NCBI GenBank assembly: GCA_026986435.1
Contig: JALSOP010000097.1
Location: 1 to 37,928 of the forward strand
Length of the DNA stretch: 37,928 bases
Reading direction: 5' to 3'
From: Desulfurococcales archaeon
Lineage (GTDB): Archaea > Thermoproteota > Thermoprotei_A > Sulfolobales > NBVN01
This document shows, one piece after another, positions 8,444 to 16,978 of the stretch; position 1 is the first letter of the stretch; each line of letters starts with the position of its first letter. The translations under genes and the position numbers were made by a program. Under the pieces are notes generated by a model that made no database searches, was not told the origin of the DNA, and worked only from the letters and a program-made list of their open reading frames with translations.

Positions 8444-11400
8444 TTATGCCGCGCTGGCTTTCTTGAACATCAGTAGGGTGACTATGGAGCCTATGAAGGC
8501 TAGCAGGGCGAAGATGACGGCCAGGTAGACAGCTGTCTGTGTCGTGTCAACCTTGCTACCCAGGTCTGTCTTGAGAGTGTCAATGGCACTGGATAGCTCG
8601 GTTGCCTTCGTGTTGATCGCGTTCACGGCTGAGTCAGCACTGGACTTGGCCGCGTCAGCACTGGACTTGATCTGGTTGAGCAGGCCGCTCAGTGAGTTAA
8701 CGACGTCGCCAGCGATGTTATCGACCTTGGAACTAATAGTGTTGACAGTGTTCTCAATGCCGTTGACCTTGCTAGCGATGTTCGGTATATCTGCTACGAG
8801 GCCCTTTATCTGTGAGACGTCGCCGCTGATTGTCGATATGCTGGAGGATAGGGAGTCGACCTTACTGCCGACGTTGCTGATGGCGTCAGATAGTCCGCTG
8901 ATAGAACCGGATAGGGAGTCGACCTTACTGCCCACACTGTATATAGCGGCTAAGATGTTGGCCGGCACGGTCTCTATCTTGTTCCTGATAGTGCTGATGT
9001 CGAGCTGCATCGAGCCGATGGCGGTCTGGATGTCACTCAAGGTGGACATTATCGGGCCGAGGTCGACGGTAACGTTGATATTGGAGATCTGGTCGCTGAT
9101 CTGGTTGAGCTTAGTGTTGATGCCAGCTATGCTGGTCTGTAGGCTGGTCTGTAGGTTGCTTAGCTGGGTGCTCAGCTGGCTGATCTTCTGGTCTAAATAG
9201 TCGGACGAGATGATCTTGGTGACATTGTTAATCACGTAGACAGTGGTCGGGGCAGTAATGGCGTAGTCGCCGGTCGAGGTGATTCTGTAGACTAGCTGCA
9301 CGGAGTAGGCGCCCGGTTCGAGTGTCGGTAGTAGAATGCCTGGCTCAATATTGATGTTGCCGAAGCCTATGGAGGTCAGGGTGCCGTTGGCGTCGATGGT
9401 CCAGGTGGCGAGTAGCCTCATGTGGAGGTTGACGCCTGCAATGGCATCAGTGCCGTTCAGTATTGGTGCAATGAATTCGATTGCTTCAGCGGCCGGGAAG
9501 CCGTAGCCCTCGACCTTGAGGATAGCCGGGCCTACAACCACTGCTGGCTCGATGTAGAGCTTCGGTACTACTGATATGTTGGTGTTTCCAACAGGATCTA
9601 GGCCGCCCTGGACATCGGATTCGACAGTTATCTTGTACTCACCCTGTGGAAGCGGTATGGTCGCGAGCTTTACGCAGAGGATGTTGTTCTCATACTTCAC
9701 CTTTATTGCGGTTGTTCCTGTTACTGTGTTGTCAGAGTTTATTGTTCCCTTCCAGAGAAGCATTCTGGTCGCGCCTGGGTGGGCGGTATTGAAGTACCAC
9801 CAGTAGCTAACGCCCAGGTCCTTGGTGGTACTGTAGAGGCTGTAGAACCTCTCTAGGTAGATGCTGATGGTCTCGCCAGGCCTGACGCCGTAGACCACTA
9901 CCTTAAAGTAGCTGGAGGTGACCGTCATCGGGCTGGCTGTGACCCTGGTGTCGCAGGAGCCGGTGCCTGTGCAGCTGCAGCCGAGTGTCTTGCTGTAGAG
10001 CTCTGAGTAGACAGCACCGCTGTCGGGGTCGTATTGCGCGTACTCCGGCGGCGGCGGAGCAACACTAATGTTGTCCTCAGGTAGGGCAGGCTCTGGCACG
10101 ATGACCTCATAGCCGGAGCCAACGACGAAGTTGTCCAGAGCCTCTAGCACTAACTGCGGCGTCACTTCCTCAGTAACCTTCAACTCGTGGCCGCCGTTGG
10201 GCATACTGAGTGGTAGTCTGATGCTGAAGTAGAAGGTGCCGCTGTAGTTCCCGGCCGGCACGTTGTTTGTGAGGTTTAGGTAGAAGCTGGTGAAGTAGAC
10301 TCTGTCAATGAAGACTTTAGCCTCTATTGACGAGGTGGTGCCGGGCACGTAGCTGTATAGGATGACATAGAGCGAGCCGCCGCTAACCGTACTGCGTGGG
10401 GTCACCTGTATTAGGGCGTTATAGCTCAGCGTGCTGTCGAATGTGGCTACCTCGCCAGCTAATGCGGCTTCACCGGTTGTGTCATTGTAATTGTACTTGT
10501 ACACATGCAGTGTGTAGGTGCCAGCAGGCACGGTGAAGTTCAGCTTGATGCCATTGACTGTAGTTATGGTCTTTGTCAGATTACCGGGATCAAGCGGATA
10601 TAGATCCAGAGTCTGACCACGGTAGGTCTTCGTGACTATTGATCCATTGTATATGAGGTTGGCAGAGGTTGCTGGGACGTGGCTAAGCGGAGCCGGTACA
10701 GCAACCGTACCGTTTAGATTGCCTGAGTAATAGTACGGTTCCCACCTGATCCACAGGTTACCATCTGCACTGGCCCTAAACAGCTTGCACGTTGTGGCGT
10801 TCAGGTACGTATATGTTGTATTGGTGTTGTTATTGAAGATGCTTGTTTCGAAGTATGCCCACCATGCCAGCGGCAACTCGATATCAGTGTACTGGTCATG
10901 TGTGAACTCTAGAGAATAGACTGCGCCAGGCTCTAGACCAGCTACTATTATCTCTATGTACGGATCGGTGATATCAGCAACAGCTTTCTCGGGTAGCGTC
11001 AGCGTCTTAGAGAAGCTTGGCTGTCCGGTTATAGGGTCATAATAGACATACAGCGAGCCAGGAACGATGTCAAAAGTCGCCGTTGCGTTCTCACTATCCG
11101 GGTTCTCAGCCCTTATTAGGTGAGTTCCTCCGGCCAGGAACAGATGGGGCTTACCGACACCGTCCGGATCAGCGATTCCGAGGCCAGGAGTACCAACAGT
11201 TTTGCTGAAGCTACCGTACGCATTGGTAGTTGCTGTCGTTGTGTAAATTATAGAAGTCGATTCGTTTGCACCAGCGTAGAAGTAGATTGTGATAGTAGCT
11301 GACGCACCGAACCCGACGCCCGTTATTATTATCTGATCGAAGTTAGTGATAGTGACTGGGGACACTGAGATCTTCGGTTTAACCTCTACATTGACTTCAT

Positions 11401-11803
11401 AAATGCCGGAATCCTCCCACTGCAGGTACTCATCGACTATGCCAACAGGTTTTATCGTCAATGTGTAGTAGGTCGGCGGGGCGAGCCTCGGTATTTCTGG
11501 TACTGTGAAAGTCGTGGCGAAGGAGCCATCAGTCCTTGGGTAGATCGACTGTGAGTACACGGTTCCAGACGGCCCCTCGATCTTGAGCTCCAGTGGATAG
11601 GTGCCCTTGTAGCTAACGCCGGTTATTGTCACCGCATCGCCGGGTGTTACGGTCACTAGGCCTGCTGAGGACGGTATCAGGTTTCCGTTTACGTATATTT
11701 GGAAGCTTCCGACTATTGTCTGTGCTTGGGTTGCTACCGGCACTACTAGCTGTAGGGCTAGGAGCGTGAAGGCTATTGCGGGCAATATCTTCTTCACATT
11801 CAT
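8444..11803 (-). CDS. S-layer protein with coiled-coil stalk and C-terminal membrane anchor
   Basis: The 1119-residue protein starts with a signal peptide (KKILPAIAFTLLALQLVVP, cleavage near AQA). Residues about 30-865 are beta-rich and Thr/Ser/Asn/Tyr-rich with many N-x-S/T sequons, as in secreted glycosylated S-layer proteins. A heptad-patterned coiled coil of about 220 residues follows (868-1088), then a single membrane helix (about 1089-1113) and a basic tail FKKASAA. This resembles the tetrabrachion/SlaB plan: a canopy held off the membrane by a stalk. A cysteine cluster, C-x-C-x5-C near residue 611-618, is unusual for an extracellular archaeal protein and could form a disulfide. The ATG at 11803 has GAGGGTG 10 bases upstream and a strong TATA box. 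Assignment is by architecture; no sequence family is named. Confidence 0.88.
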   Translation of the reverse strand: MNVKKILPAIAFTLLALQLVVPVATQAQTIVGSFQIYVNGNLIPSSAGLVTVTPGDAVTITGVSYKGTYPLELKIEGPSGTVYSQSIYPRTDGSFATTFTVPEIPRLAPPTYYTLTIKPVGIVDEYLQWEDSGIYEVNVEVKPKISVSPVTITNFDQIIITGVGFGASATITIYFYAGANESTSIIYTTTATTNAYGSFSKTVGTPGLGIADPDGVGKPHLFLAGGTHLIRAENPDSENATATFDIVPGSLYVYYDPITGQPSFSKTLTLPEKAVADITDPYIEIIVAGLEPGAVYSLEFTHDQYTDIELPLAWWAYFETSIFNNNTNTTYTYLNATTCKLFRASADGNLWIRWEPYYYSGNLNGTVAVPAPLSHVPATSANLIYNGSIVTKTYRGQTLDLYPLDPGNLTKTITTVNGIKLNFTVPAGTYTLHVYKYNYNDTTGEAALAGEVATFDSTLSYNALIQVTPRSTVSGGSLYVILYSYVPGTTSSIEAKVFIDRVYFTSFYLNLTNNVPAGNYSGTFYFSIRLPLSMPNGGHELKVTEEVTPQLVLEALDNFVVGSGYEVIVPEPALPEDNISVAPPPPEYAQYDPDSGAVYSELYSKTLGCSCTGTGSCDTRVTASPMTVTSSYFKVVVYGVRPGETISIYLERFYSLYSTTKDLGVSYWWYFNTAHPGATRMLLWKGTINSDNTVTGTTAIKVKYENNILCVKLATIPLPQGEYKITVESDVQGGLDPVGNTNISVVPKLYIEPAVVVGPAILKVEGYGFPAAEAIEFIAPILNGTDAIAGVNLHMRLLATWTIDANGTLTSIGFGNINIEPGILLPTLEPGAYSVQLVYRITSTGDYAITAPTTVYVINNVTKIISSDYLDQKISQLSTQLSNLQTSLQTSIAGINTKLNQISDQISNINVTVDLGPIMSTLSDIQTAIGSMQLDISTIRNKIETVPANILAAIYSVGSKVDSLSGSISGLSDAISNVGSKVDSLSSSISTISGDVSQIKGLVADIPNIASKVNGIENTVNTISSKVDNIAGDVVNSLSGLLNQIKSSADAAKSSADSAVNAINTKATELSSAIDTLKTDLGSKVDTTQTAVYLAVIFALLAFIGSIVTLLMFKKASAA
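8846..8931. repeat. Exact 23-base repeats 63 bases apart in the S-layer stalk
   Basis: An identical stretch beginning GGATAGGGAGTCGACC occurs at 8846-8868 and 8909-8931. The 63-base period equals 21 residues, exactly three heptads, so the stalk appears to have grown by in-register duplication (GSKVDSLS appears twice in the protein). A second pair, GTCAGCACTGGACTTG at 8633-8648 and 8654-8669, is offset by 21 bases, one heptad. Confidence 0.8.
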
Positions 11804-11840
11804 ACTTGTTACACCCTCATGAAAGGGAATATGCGGTTAC

Positions 11841-11860
11841 CTTTTAAATAGCTTTGGGGA
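11841..11860 (-). promoter_or_regulatory. Strong BRE/TATA promoter of the S-layer gene
   Basis: On the minus strand CCCAAAGC (BRE-like) is directly followed by TATTTAAAAG, a near-ideal archaeal TATA box. Initiation about 25 bases downstream would fall near 11818, leaving a leader of about 15 bases that contains the GAGGGTG ribosome-binding site. This fits a very highly expressed gene. Confidence 0.75.
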
Positions 11861-11950
11861 AGTTGGCGTTCGACACCTGTCGTTCACGCATCCTCCATAA
11901 TGTCGTTAATAATCATTAAGTCGCTCTCTGTATTACTATCCTTGACATGT

Positions 11951-12655
11951 TCAAGGCAGTGCCTCCGGTGGCGAGACTGGGCGAAGAACCCCATCAATGA
12001 GTGTGTAGCACCTGTCCATAAGGTCCAGAATTCTCTGGTCATGCGTCACTATTATTACTGCTGTGCCAAAATCCCTACTAATTCCTTTTAAAACACCGGC
12101 GACGCGCATAGCGTTCTCGTAATCCAGGTTCGCTGTTGGTTCATCCGCGAGCAGCACCGACGGCGTCGTTACGAGTGCTCTGGCTATGGCCACCCTCTGC
12201 TTCTCTCCCCCAGAGAGGTACCTGACCTTAACTCTTTCCTTCCCCTGCATCCCCACATAGCTGAGGGCCTCAGCGACCCTCTCTTTACGGACTTCTCTCC
12301 TGACGCCACCGATAAGGAGTGGCATCTCGACGTTCTCTTGCACAGTGAAGTCCTCAACTAACCCGTAGTCTTGCGGAATGTATGATATAATATTATTCCT
12401 AAGGAGCGAAAGACCTGCCTCATCCAGTGTACCGAGGTCATAGCCTGAGACGATGACCGTGCCGGTATCGGGCCTCTCCAGGCCCGCGATGATGCGGAGA
12501 AGCGTCGTTTTACCCGCTCCTGACGGGCCGTGTATGCCAACCATCTCCCCTCGGTAGAATTCTGCCGACACGTTCAGCAGAACCATAAACTTCTCCCTGC
12601 CTACTACGTAAGCTTTCGATACGTTGCGGAGTATCACCACTGCCTCATCACCCAT
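11951..12655 (-). CDS. ABC transporter ATPase, LolD/MacB/FtsE type
   Basis: All ABC ATPase motifs are present: Walker A GPSGAGKTT (43-51), Q-loop YIPQ (92-95), signature LSGGEKQ (147-153), Walker B VLLADEP (167-173), D-loop NLD (176-178) and the switch His in VTHD (203-206). The sequence pattern is that of LolD/MacB/FtsE ATPases, which pair with FtsX-like mechanotransducing permeases. The ATG at 12655 overlaps the previous stop by 8 bases (ATGGGTGA), a classic coupled arrangement; a GTG at 12667 is less likely. It is the last of five overlapping genes, and its membrane partner is probably the permease at 13040-14578. Confidence 0.93.
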   Translation of the reverse strand: MGDEAVVILRNVSKAYVVGREKFMVLLNVSAEFYRGEMVGIHGPSGAGKTTLLRIIAGLERPDTGTVIVSGYDLGTLDEAGLSLLRNNIISYIPQDYGLVEDFTVQENVEMPLLIGGVRREVRKERVAEALSYVGMQGKERVKVRYLSGGEKQRVAIARALVTTPSVLLADEPTANLDYENAMRVAGVLKGISRDFGTAVIIVTHDQRILDLMDRCYTLIDGVLRPVSPPEALP

Positions 12656-13070
12656 ACGTCTCACCACTTACTACCATATTCCTCAGTTCTACGATACCAA
12701 CAAGTAGGGAAAGGGTGGCTGAGGATACAGGGTAAAGGAATATCAGTGCAGGAGCCCAGGTTATCCACGCAGCGCCTGCTATCGAGGTTATGGCCGAAAG
12801 GAATAATGAGTCGATGAGGAGCACAGACCATGACCTATCCCTTCGGTAGCCGCACAGAGTTAATGCGAGCACTAGCTGGGCATATGCGCGGGAATCAGCC
12901 AGAATAGCGGAGGAAGTTGCCAGGGCAGCTAGAGCTACCGAGTATGGCAGGAAGGACGCGGTTGCTAGAGGGGCTATGACGGCAAGGGCTAAGGCACTAG
13001 CTAGGGCTATTTTTAAGCCGTCCCCCCTCACCGGGATTCTCAGTGCGAGCGAGAGTATCCCAGCCACCAA
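12648..13070 (-). CDS. Small hydrophobic membrane protein of the ABC/OPT operon
   Basis: The 140-residue product is almost entirely hydrophobic (Leu/Ala/Ile/Ser), with about four membrane helices: near 18-40, 42-62, 80-100 and 104-125. A basic loop, CGYRRDRSW, separates helices two and three. It has no recognisable family motif. The start is TTG 13070 or GTG 13067, inside the end of the permease gene (about 31-base overlap), and its stop overlaps the ATPase start. Position between an ABC permease and its ATPase suggests an accessory or second membrane subunit. Confidence 0.7.
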   Translation of the reverse strand: MVAGILSLALRIPVRGDGLKIALASALALAVIAPLATASFLPYSVALAALATSSAILADSRAYAQLVLALTLCGYRRDRSWSVLLIDSLFLSAITSIAGAAWITWAPALIFLYPVSSATLSLLVGIVELRNMVVSGETYG

Positions 13071-14578
13071 AGCTCGATCACCGACTTAATTCTTGATAGA
13101 GCTAAGGACCTCACACTCCTCGTCAGCGACGCCGAGATCTCCTCGATGCTCCAGTCACTCGCTCTCACCTCAACCCTGCAGGATGCCTCACCTACAGAAC
13201 TTATGAGTACCTCAATGTCCACGCCTATCCCCCATGTCTCCGAGAATATTGACTTTGACCTAACGAACACCTTGTCAACCCCCCTTTTTATGGCCAGTTC
13301 CTCGATAACGAAGAACTCTGTTCTCTTTATTGCGGAAATCACGTCATCGAGGAGCTCGTCGACTGCACACCCATCTATCTTAACAACAAAAGAGTCCGTC
13401 TCAGCCCCGCCGGGGCCAGCGAACCCCCTGGTTCTTGGGGTATGCGCTAGTGACGTCAACACGAATGCTCCGACGAGGATGAGGTGGCCCACGCTGGCAG
13501 GTAGCCCAGCTACTACCGCTATCCCGGAGTATGCCGCTATCCCTATTATTGAGCACAGCGCTACCACAACGTAATAAATTATCGTGCCTCCCCAGGACGG
13601 AAACCCGCTGATCAGTAATTTGTTAGCCACCTCCTCTACTCGGGGGGTCATCGAGCGGGCTGCGCTGGACACGACGACAGCCACGGCTATGGAGAGAAAA
13701 ACTGCTAGCATCACCTCCTTCAAGGAGGACACCGACTCAGATGTCAATATGAGCGCACCATCCCCGCTAACCACCCAAACCTCTGAGACCAGCTTTCCTA
13801 GCGATTCCCTCATAGCCGAAGGAGGTATGTAACCACGTATAAGCACGACGTTTGCCACAGTCTCCTCATAGCCAAGCAGACGCGAGGCGTTATCCAGGGA
13901 TGCCACGATGACGCTAGTTAGGGACGGAAATACGGGCTTGTTCCCTATGAACGCCTCAATAGGCATTACTGGCAGTGAGCCGTCGATGTATAGGTACCTA
14001 CTAAGTTCATGTTCGTCGGCACAGACAAAAGGCGGGTTCGGTGAGTCCAGTGCCTCACAGCTAATCATGTACTCACCACTGCAGCAGCTCTCAATGCCTA
14101 CGACCACCAGTTTAGGTGTGCGCACACCCTCTACACGAATTGGTTCGTCAGCGATCATGACCAAGTAGATACCTGCAACGCTGTATGAGCATGTGGCATT
14201 CGGGAGCAGGGACTCGACAATATCGAGCACTTCATCAACGGGGGCGGCTTCCACTAACTTAATCATTGTTAGGTTACCCCCCGTTGCCCTGATAGCTGGG
14301 ACCGCGAAGGTGCCCTGTGCCCTGCTCTCATTACTGAGGACTGCCATACCCGCCAGCGCCACTACTAAGGTGAGCACTATGATGAGCGCTGATGACGTTA
14401 GCAGGAGCTTCCTGAGGATCGATGCCATTAGCTCAAGCTTTGCCCCCACAGAGCGGTCGATCCTTGAGAAGCCCGCCACTCTCTTCTCTTTCTCCCCGAC
14501 GCCACTGATAATAAGGGCTGCGAATGTTGCCGACGCCAGCACTATTATTGAGGCCATGATTGCGGCAACGGCCTCCAT
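13040..14578 (-). CDS. FtsX/MacB-like ABC permease with an extra cytosolic C-terminal domain
   Basis: The 512-residue protein has helices at about 6-26 and 54-80, an outer domain of about 200 residues (85-285) with five or so cysteines (for example ESCCSGEYMISCE), then helices near 286-306, 328-348 and 352-376. This is close to the FtsX/MacB layout, in which one large extracellular domain lies between the first and second core helices. Unusually a soluble domain of about 130 residues follows the last helix. The ATG at 14578 shares one base with the preceding TAA. It is the natural partner of the LolD-like ATPase two genes downstream. The family call rests on topology and context. Confidence 0.68.
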   Translation of the reverse strand: MEAVAAIMASIIVLASATFAALIISGVGEKEKRVAGFSRIDRSVGAKLELMASILRKLLLTSSALIIVLTLVVALAGMAVLSNESRAQGTFAVPAIRATGGNLTMIKLVEAAPVDEVLDIVESLLPNATCSYSVAGIYLVMIADEPIRVEGVRTPKLVVVGIESCCSGEYMISCEALDSPNPPFVCADEHELSRYLYIDGSLPVMPIEAFIGNKPVFPSLTSVIVASLDNASRLLGYEETVANVVLIRGYIPPSAMRESLGKLVSEVWVVSGDGALILTSESVSSLKEVMLAVFLSIAVAVVVSSAARSMTPRVEEVANKLLISGFPSWGGTIIYYVVVALCSIIGIAAYSGIAVVAGLPASVGHLILVGAFVLTSLAHTPRTRGFAGPGGAETDSFVVKIDGCAVDELLDDVISAIKRTEFFVIEELAIKRGVDKVFVRSKSIFSETWGIGVDIEVLISSVGEASCRVEVRASDWSIEEISASLTRSVRSLALSRIKSVIELWWLGYSRSH

Positions 14579-16293
14579 TACACGACACCCAGAGCGCTCA
14601 TGACTGTCGTGATCATTATGCCGGCGCCTGCACCCGAGAGGGCAATCGATGCGTAAGCTAATAGGGCCTCATAGACGTCGGTGCCCATCCTGTAAGCAAC
14701 AAACTTCACCAGTGCCGCTACAGCGAACAGTATCCCCATATCGGGCGTCAGCGTGGTGCCGAGGAGGAAAGCGAATGCTGAGAGACCTGCTAACGACTTA
14801 AGAGACTGAGTGAGCGCTAGGACAACGAAGAAAGCTATGGAACCCGCAACGGCTGCGGGCACGACTATGCTTCCCTCGCCGCCTGAGTAGAGGGAGGACA
14901 TCCAGGCTACTATGGGTATCCAGCGAGATAGGTTGAGCCTCGGAGAGGATATCCCGTAGGTGTTAAGCAGGACGTATCCGTAGAGCAGCGTTAGGGGAGC
15001 AAATATCAGGGTGGACATACCTAAGAGTCCCACAGCGAGTCGTTTGGGCGTCCCAACTTTCTCCGCGGCCTTTATCACGTTCATGCCTGTGCCAGCCATG
15101 AATTGAGGCATTGGCACACCGGTATAGGGATCGGCGAGGACGTAGGGAATCGCCCCTCTAGCTCCGGACGCCAATATCGTCGCTGTGCCGAGGGGGAGCA
15201 GTGCCTGGGATGCGGTGCCCGTCTCTCCAACCATCCTCATAGTGACTACAGAGAGAAGAAACGACACGAGGAACACGACCGGTATGAACACAGGCGGAAA
15301 GTAGCTGTTGCGTGTTGTTGGCATGGCTGCGAGAACTATGGTCAGCAGCTGTATAGTGAGGGCAATAAGGAGCGAGGTCCTGGTCTCCCTAGTTCTTACT
15401 ATGAATCTTAGCGAGGAAAGAAAGACACCTCTGTAGCTCAAAAAGTAGAAGGCCGTAATCATTACGACATAGCCAATAATGAATGAGCTCATGGTAGGTG
15501 CTGCAGAGGATACTACGTCGTAAACGCCCATGCCCGGAAACGCTGCGAAGAGTCCTGCGAAAGCCATTATTGGGAGAACCACTAAGAACATGCTCATGCT
15601 TCCTAGGGCGACACCGGCAGTCACGGATATGGGGAGCATCAGTGCAAGGAGGAGTACGAGTATGTCAGTGCCTACGGCGAACGCCATTCCCGGCACTATC
15701 CCCTGCAGTGAGGGGGTGAGGTCCAGTAGTGGAAACCCCAATATCCCGAGGAGTAGCTCGGTCCCCAACCCCGCCGCGAATACTAGGGCCACTTCCTTCG
15801 AGGAGACAGCCCTGCTAATGAGTATGGAAAGCGATGCCGACACGCCGATGGGGTAGTGCAGCCTCTCCTTCGAGATGAAGTGATCGCTGAAAGCGTAGGC
15901 AAGGAGCACACCGCTTAGGGAGGATGCTGTTGCGAATATGTAGAAGAGGTAATGCATGGGCGTCAGGGGGCCGCTGTAATACAGCCACTGAGGCAACCCG
16001 ATTGCCCCTGGATCGATCATGGTAGCGAGCATCGTGTAAGTTATGTACATTCCGGAGGTTATCGTGGTAGAGAGTGACGAACCGACCGCTACGAGGGATG
16101 CGAGTAACTGCTCGCTAGGTGAGGGAACGGACTTCATGAGCAGCCTGTAAACAACCATGACGAGGACTGGTGTTATCACGAGAGATAACTCCGCCGTTGT
16201 GTACCCGGTCACCGCGTAGCCGTATGTGTCGACAAAACCCATGACCGCGCCTATCAATGCCCCAACAATTACTGCCCTCTTCAGTCCCGGCAT
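14578..16293 (-). CDS. OPT-superfamily-like transporter
   Basis: This 571-residue protein has about 14-16 predicted membrane helices and few long loops. Segments such as MRMVGETGTASQALLPLG (about 350) and AGTGMNVIKAAEKVGTPKRL (about 398-417) recall the oligopeptide transporter (OPT) superfamily, where G-E-T-G and a conserved basic loop lie between helices. OPT proteins are proton-driven importers of peptides, metal chelates or siderophores. It begins inside the DUF447 gene (13-base overlap) and ends one base into the permease start, so it is expressed with an ABC transporter. An OPT carrier with ABC subunits in one operon is unexpected. The substrate is unknown. Confidence 0.7.
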   Translation of the reverse strand: MPGLKRAVIVGALIGAVMGFVDTYGYAVTGYTTAELSLVITPVLVMVVYRLLMKSVPSPSEQLLASLVAVGSSLSTTITSGMYITYTMLATMIDPGAIGLPQWLYYSGPLTPMHYLFYIFATASSLSGVLLAYAFSDHFISKERLHYPIGVSASLSILISRAVSSKEVALVFAAGLGTELLLGILGFPLLDLTPSLQGIVPGMAFAVGTDILVLLLALMLPISVTAGVALGSMSMFLVVLPIMAFAGLFAAFPGMGVYDVVSSAAPTMSSFIIGYVVMITAFYFLSYRGVFLSSLRFIVRTRETRTSLLIALTIQLLTIVLAAMPTTRNSYFPPVFIPVVFLVSFLLSVVTMRMVGETGTASQALLPLGTATILASGARGAIPYVLADPYTGVPMPQFMAGTGMNVIKAAEKVGTPKRLAVGLLGMSTLIFAPLTLLYGYVLLNTYGISSPRLNLSRWIPIVAWMSSLYSGGEGSIVVPAAVAGSIAFFVVLALTQSLKSLAGLSAFAFLLGTTLTPDMGILFAVAALVKFVAYRMGTDVYEALLAYASIALSGAGAGIMITTVMSALGVV

Positions 16294-16946
16294 GAAATCC
16301 CCGCCTTTCTAAGCTGTTCCGAGGCGAGGTTTATCACGTTGTCCGCTGCTCTCCTTAACTGCTCCGATCCGAGCCTCATAGCCAATAACGCGTTCTCCTC
16401 AAGTCTCTTATAGAGCCTGCAAAGGACCTCATTGCTCGATGTCCCTGCAAGCGCCTCTACCTTCGTGTAGTAGATAAGTGCCTCTATTAGCGCTACATTA
16501 GCTCTCGAATACGCCTGTCTGCAGCTCCTTAGGCTGGGCAGATGGGAGTGATCCATGACCTCAGCCTTTACAGTAGATGGGTCCTCGCCATCGATGCTCG
16601 AGACGCGTGCCAGGAGTATGGTGTACCTGCACCTAGTTACGGGTGATGGTATGGGCCATCCCGGCACTGTCTCGTAGTCCATCGCTCCGAAGAGGGAGAT
16701 GTAGTAATCCATAGCATCCGTTGAGAGTGTTAGGACTAGCCAGCGGCTTCCAAGCGCTATATTCCTAAACGTCTTTGTCTCCCTGTATATTCTGAGAACA
16801 ATCTCCCTTGACCCACCCCTATCGACGCCCATGGGGGCTGTGTTCGGTGAGCCTGCTGGGTCAATCGTCGTGAGCAGTACCTCAATATGCCCCCACTTGA
16901 ACACCTCATCCAGTAAGGCGTCTATCCTCATGCTCATTATTTCCAC
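16281..16946 (-). CDS. DUF447-family protein, predicted FMN-binding split barrel
   Basis: The N-terminal part (IEVLLTTIDPAGSPNTAPMG, about 21-40) is the DUF447 signature, related to flavin-reductase-like split beta-barrels that bind FMN. Residues 150-221 form a helical C-terminal extension typical of the family. The family has no established reaction. The GTG at 16946 fits a leaderless transcript from a TATA-like CTAAAATG at 16969-16976, while ATGs at 16937 and 16931 are alternatives. It is the first gene of the OPT/ABC operon, yet it lies back-to-back with mptE, only 32 bases apart, so a flavin-dependent step in pterin metabolism is a reasonable guess. Confidence 0.75.
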   Translation of the reverse strand: MEIMSMRIDALLDEVFKWGHIEVLLTTIDPAGSPNTAPMGVDRGGSREIVLRIYRETKTFRNIALGSRWLVLTLSTDAMDYYISLFGAMDYETVPGWPIPSPVTRCRYTILLARVSSIDGEDPSTVKAEVMDHSHLPSLRSCRQAYSRANVALIEALIYYTKVEALAGTSSNEVLCRLYKRLEENALLAMRLGSEQLRRAADNVINLASEQLRKAGISCRD

Positions 16947-16978
16947 TAAGAGCTATACTTTCCTCAGCATTTTAGGGT
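16947..16978. promoter_or_regulatory. Compact divergent promoter between DUF447 and mptE
   Basis: Only 32 bases separate the two starts. CTATACTT at 16953-16960 is placed to start plus-strand transcription near the mptE ATG at 16979. CTAAAATG (minus strand, 16969-16976) is placed to start minus-strand transcription near the GTG at 16946. Both messages would be leaderless and the two promoters interleave, so the two directions probably compete or are co-regulated. Confidence 0.45.

Noticed and set aside
8544-9200. 218-residue plus-strand open frame inside the S-layer gene
   Set aside because: It mirrors the Ser/Leu-rich heptad repeats of the coiled coil and has no start context; a low-complexity artefact.
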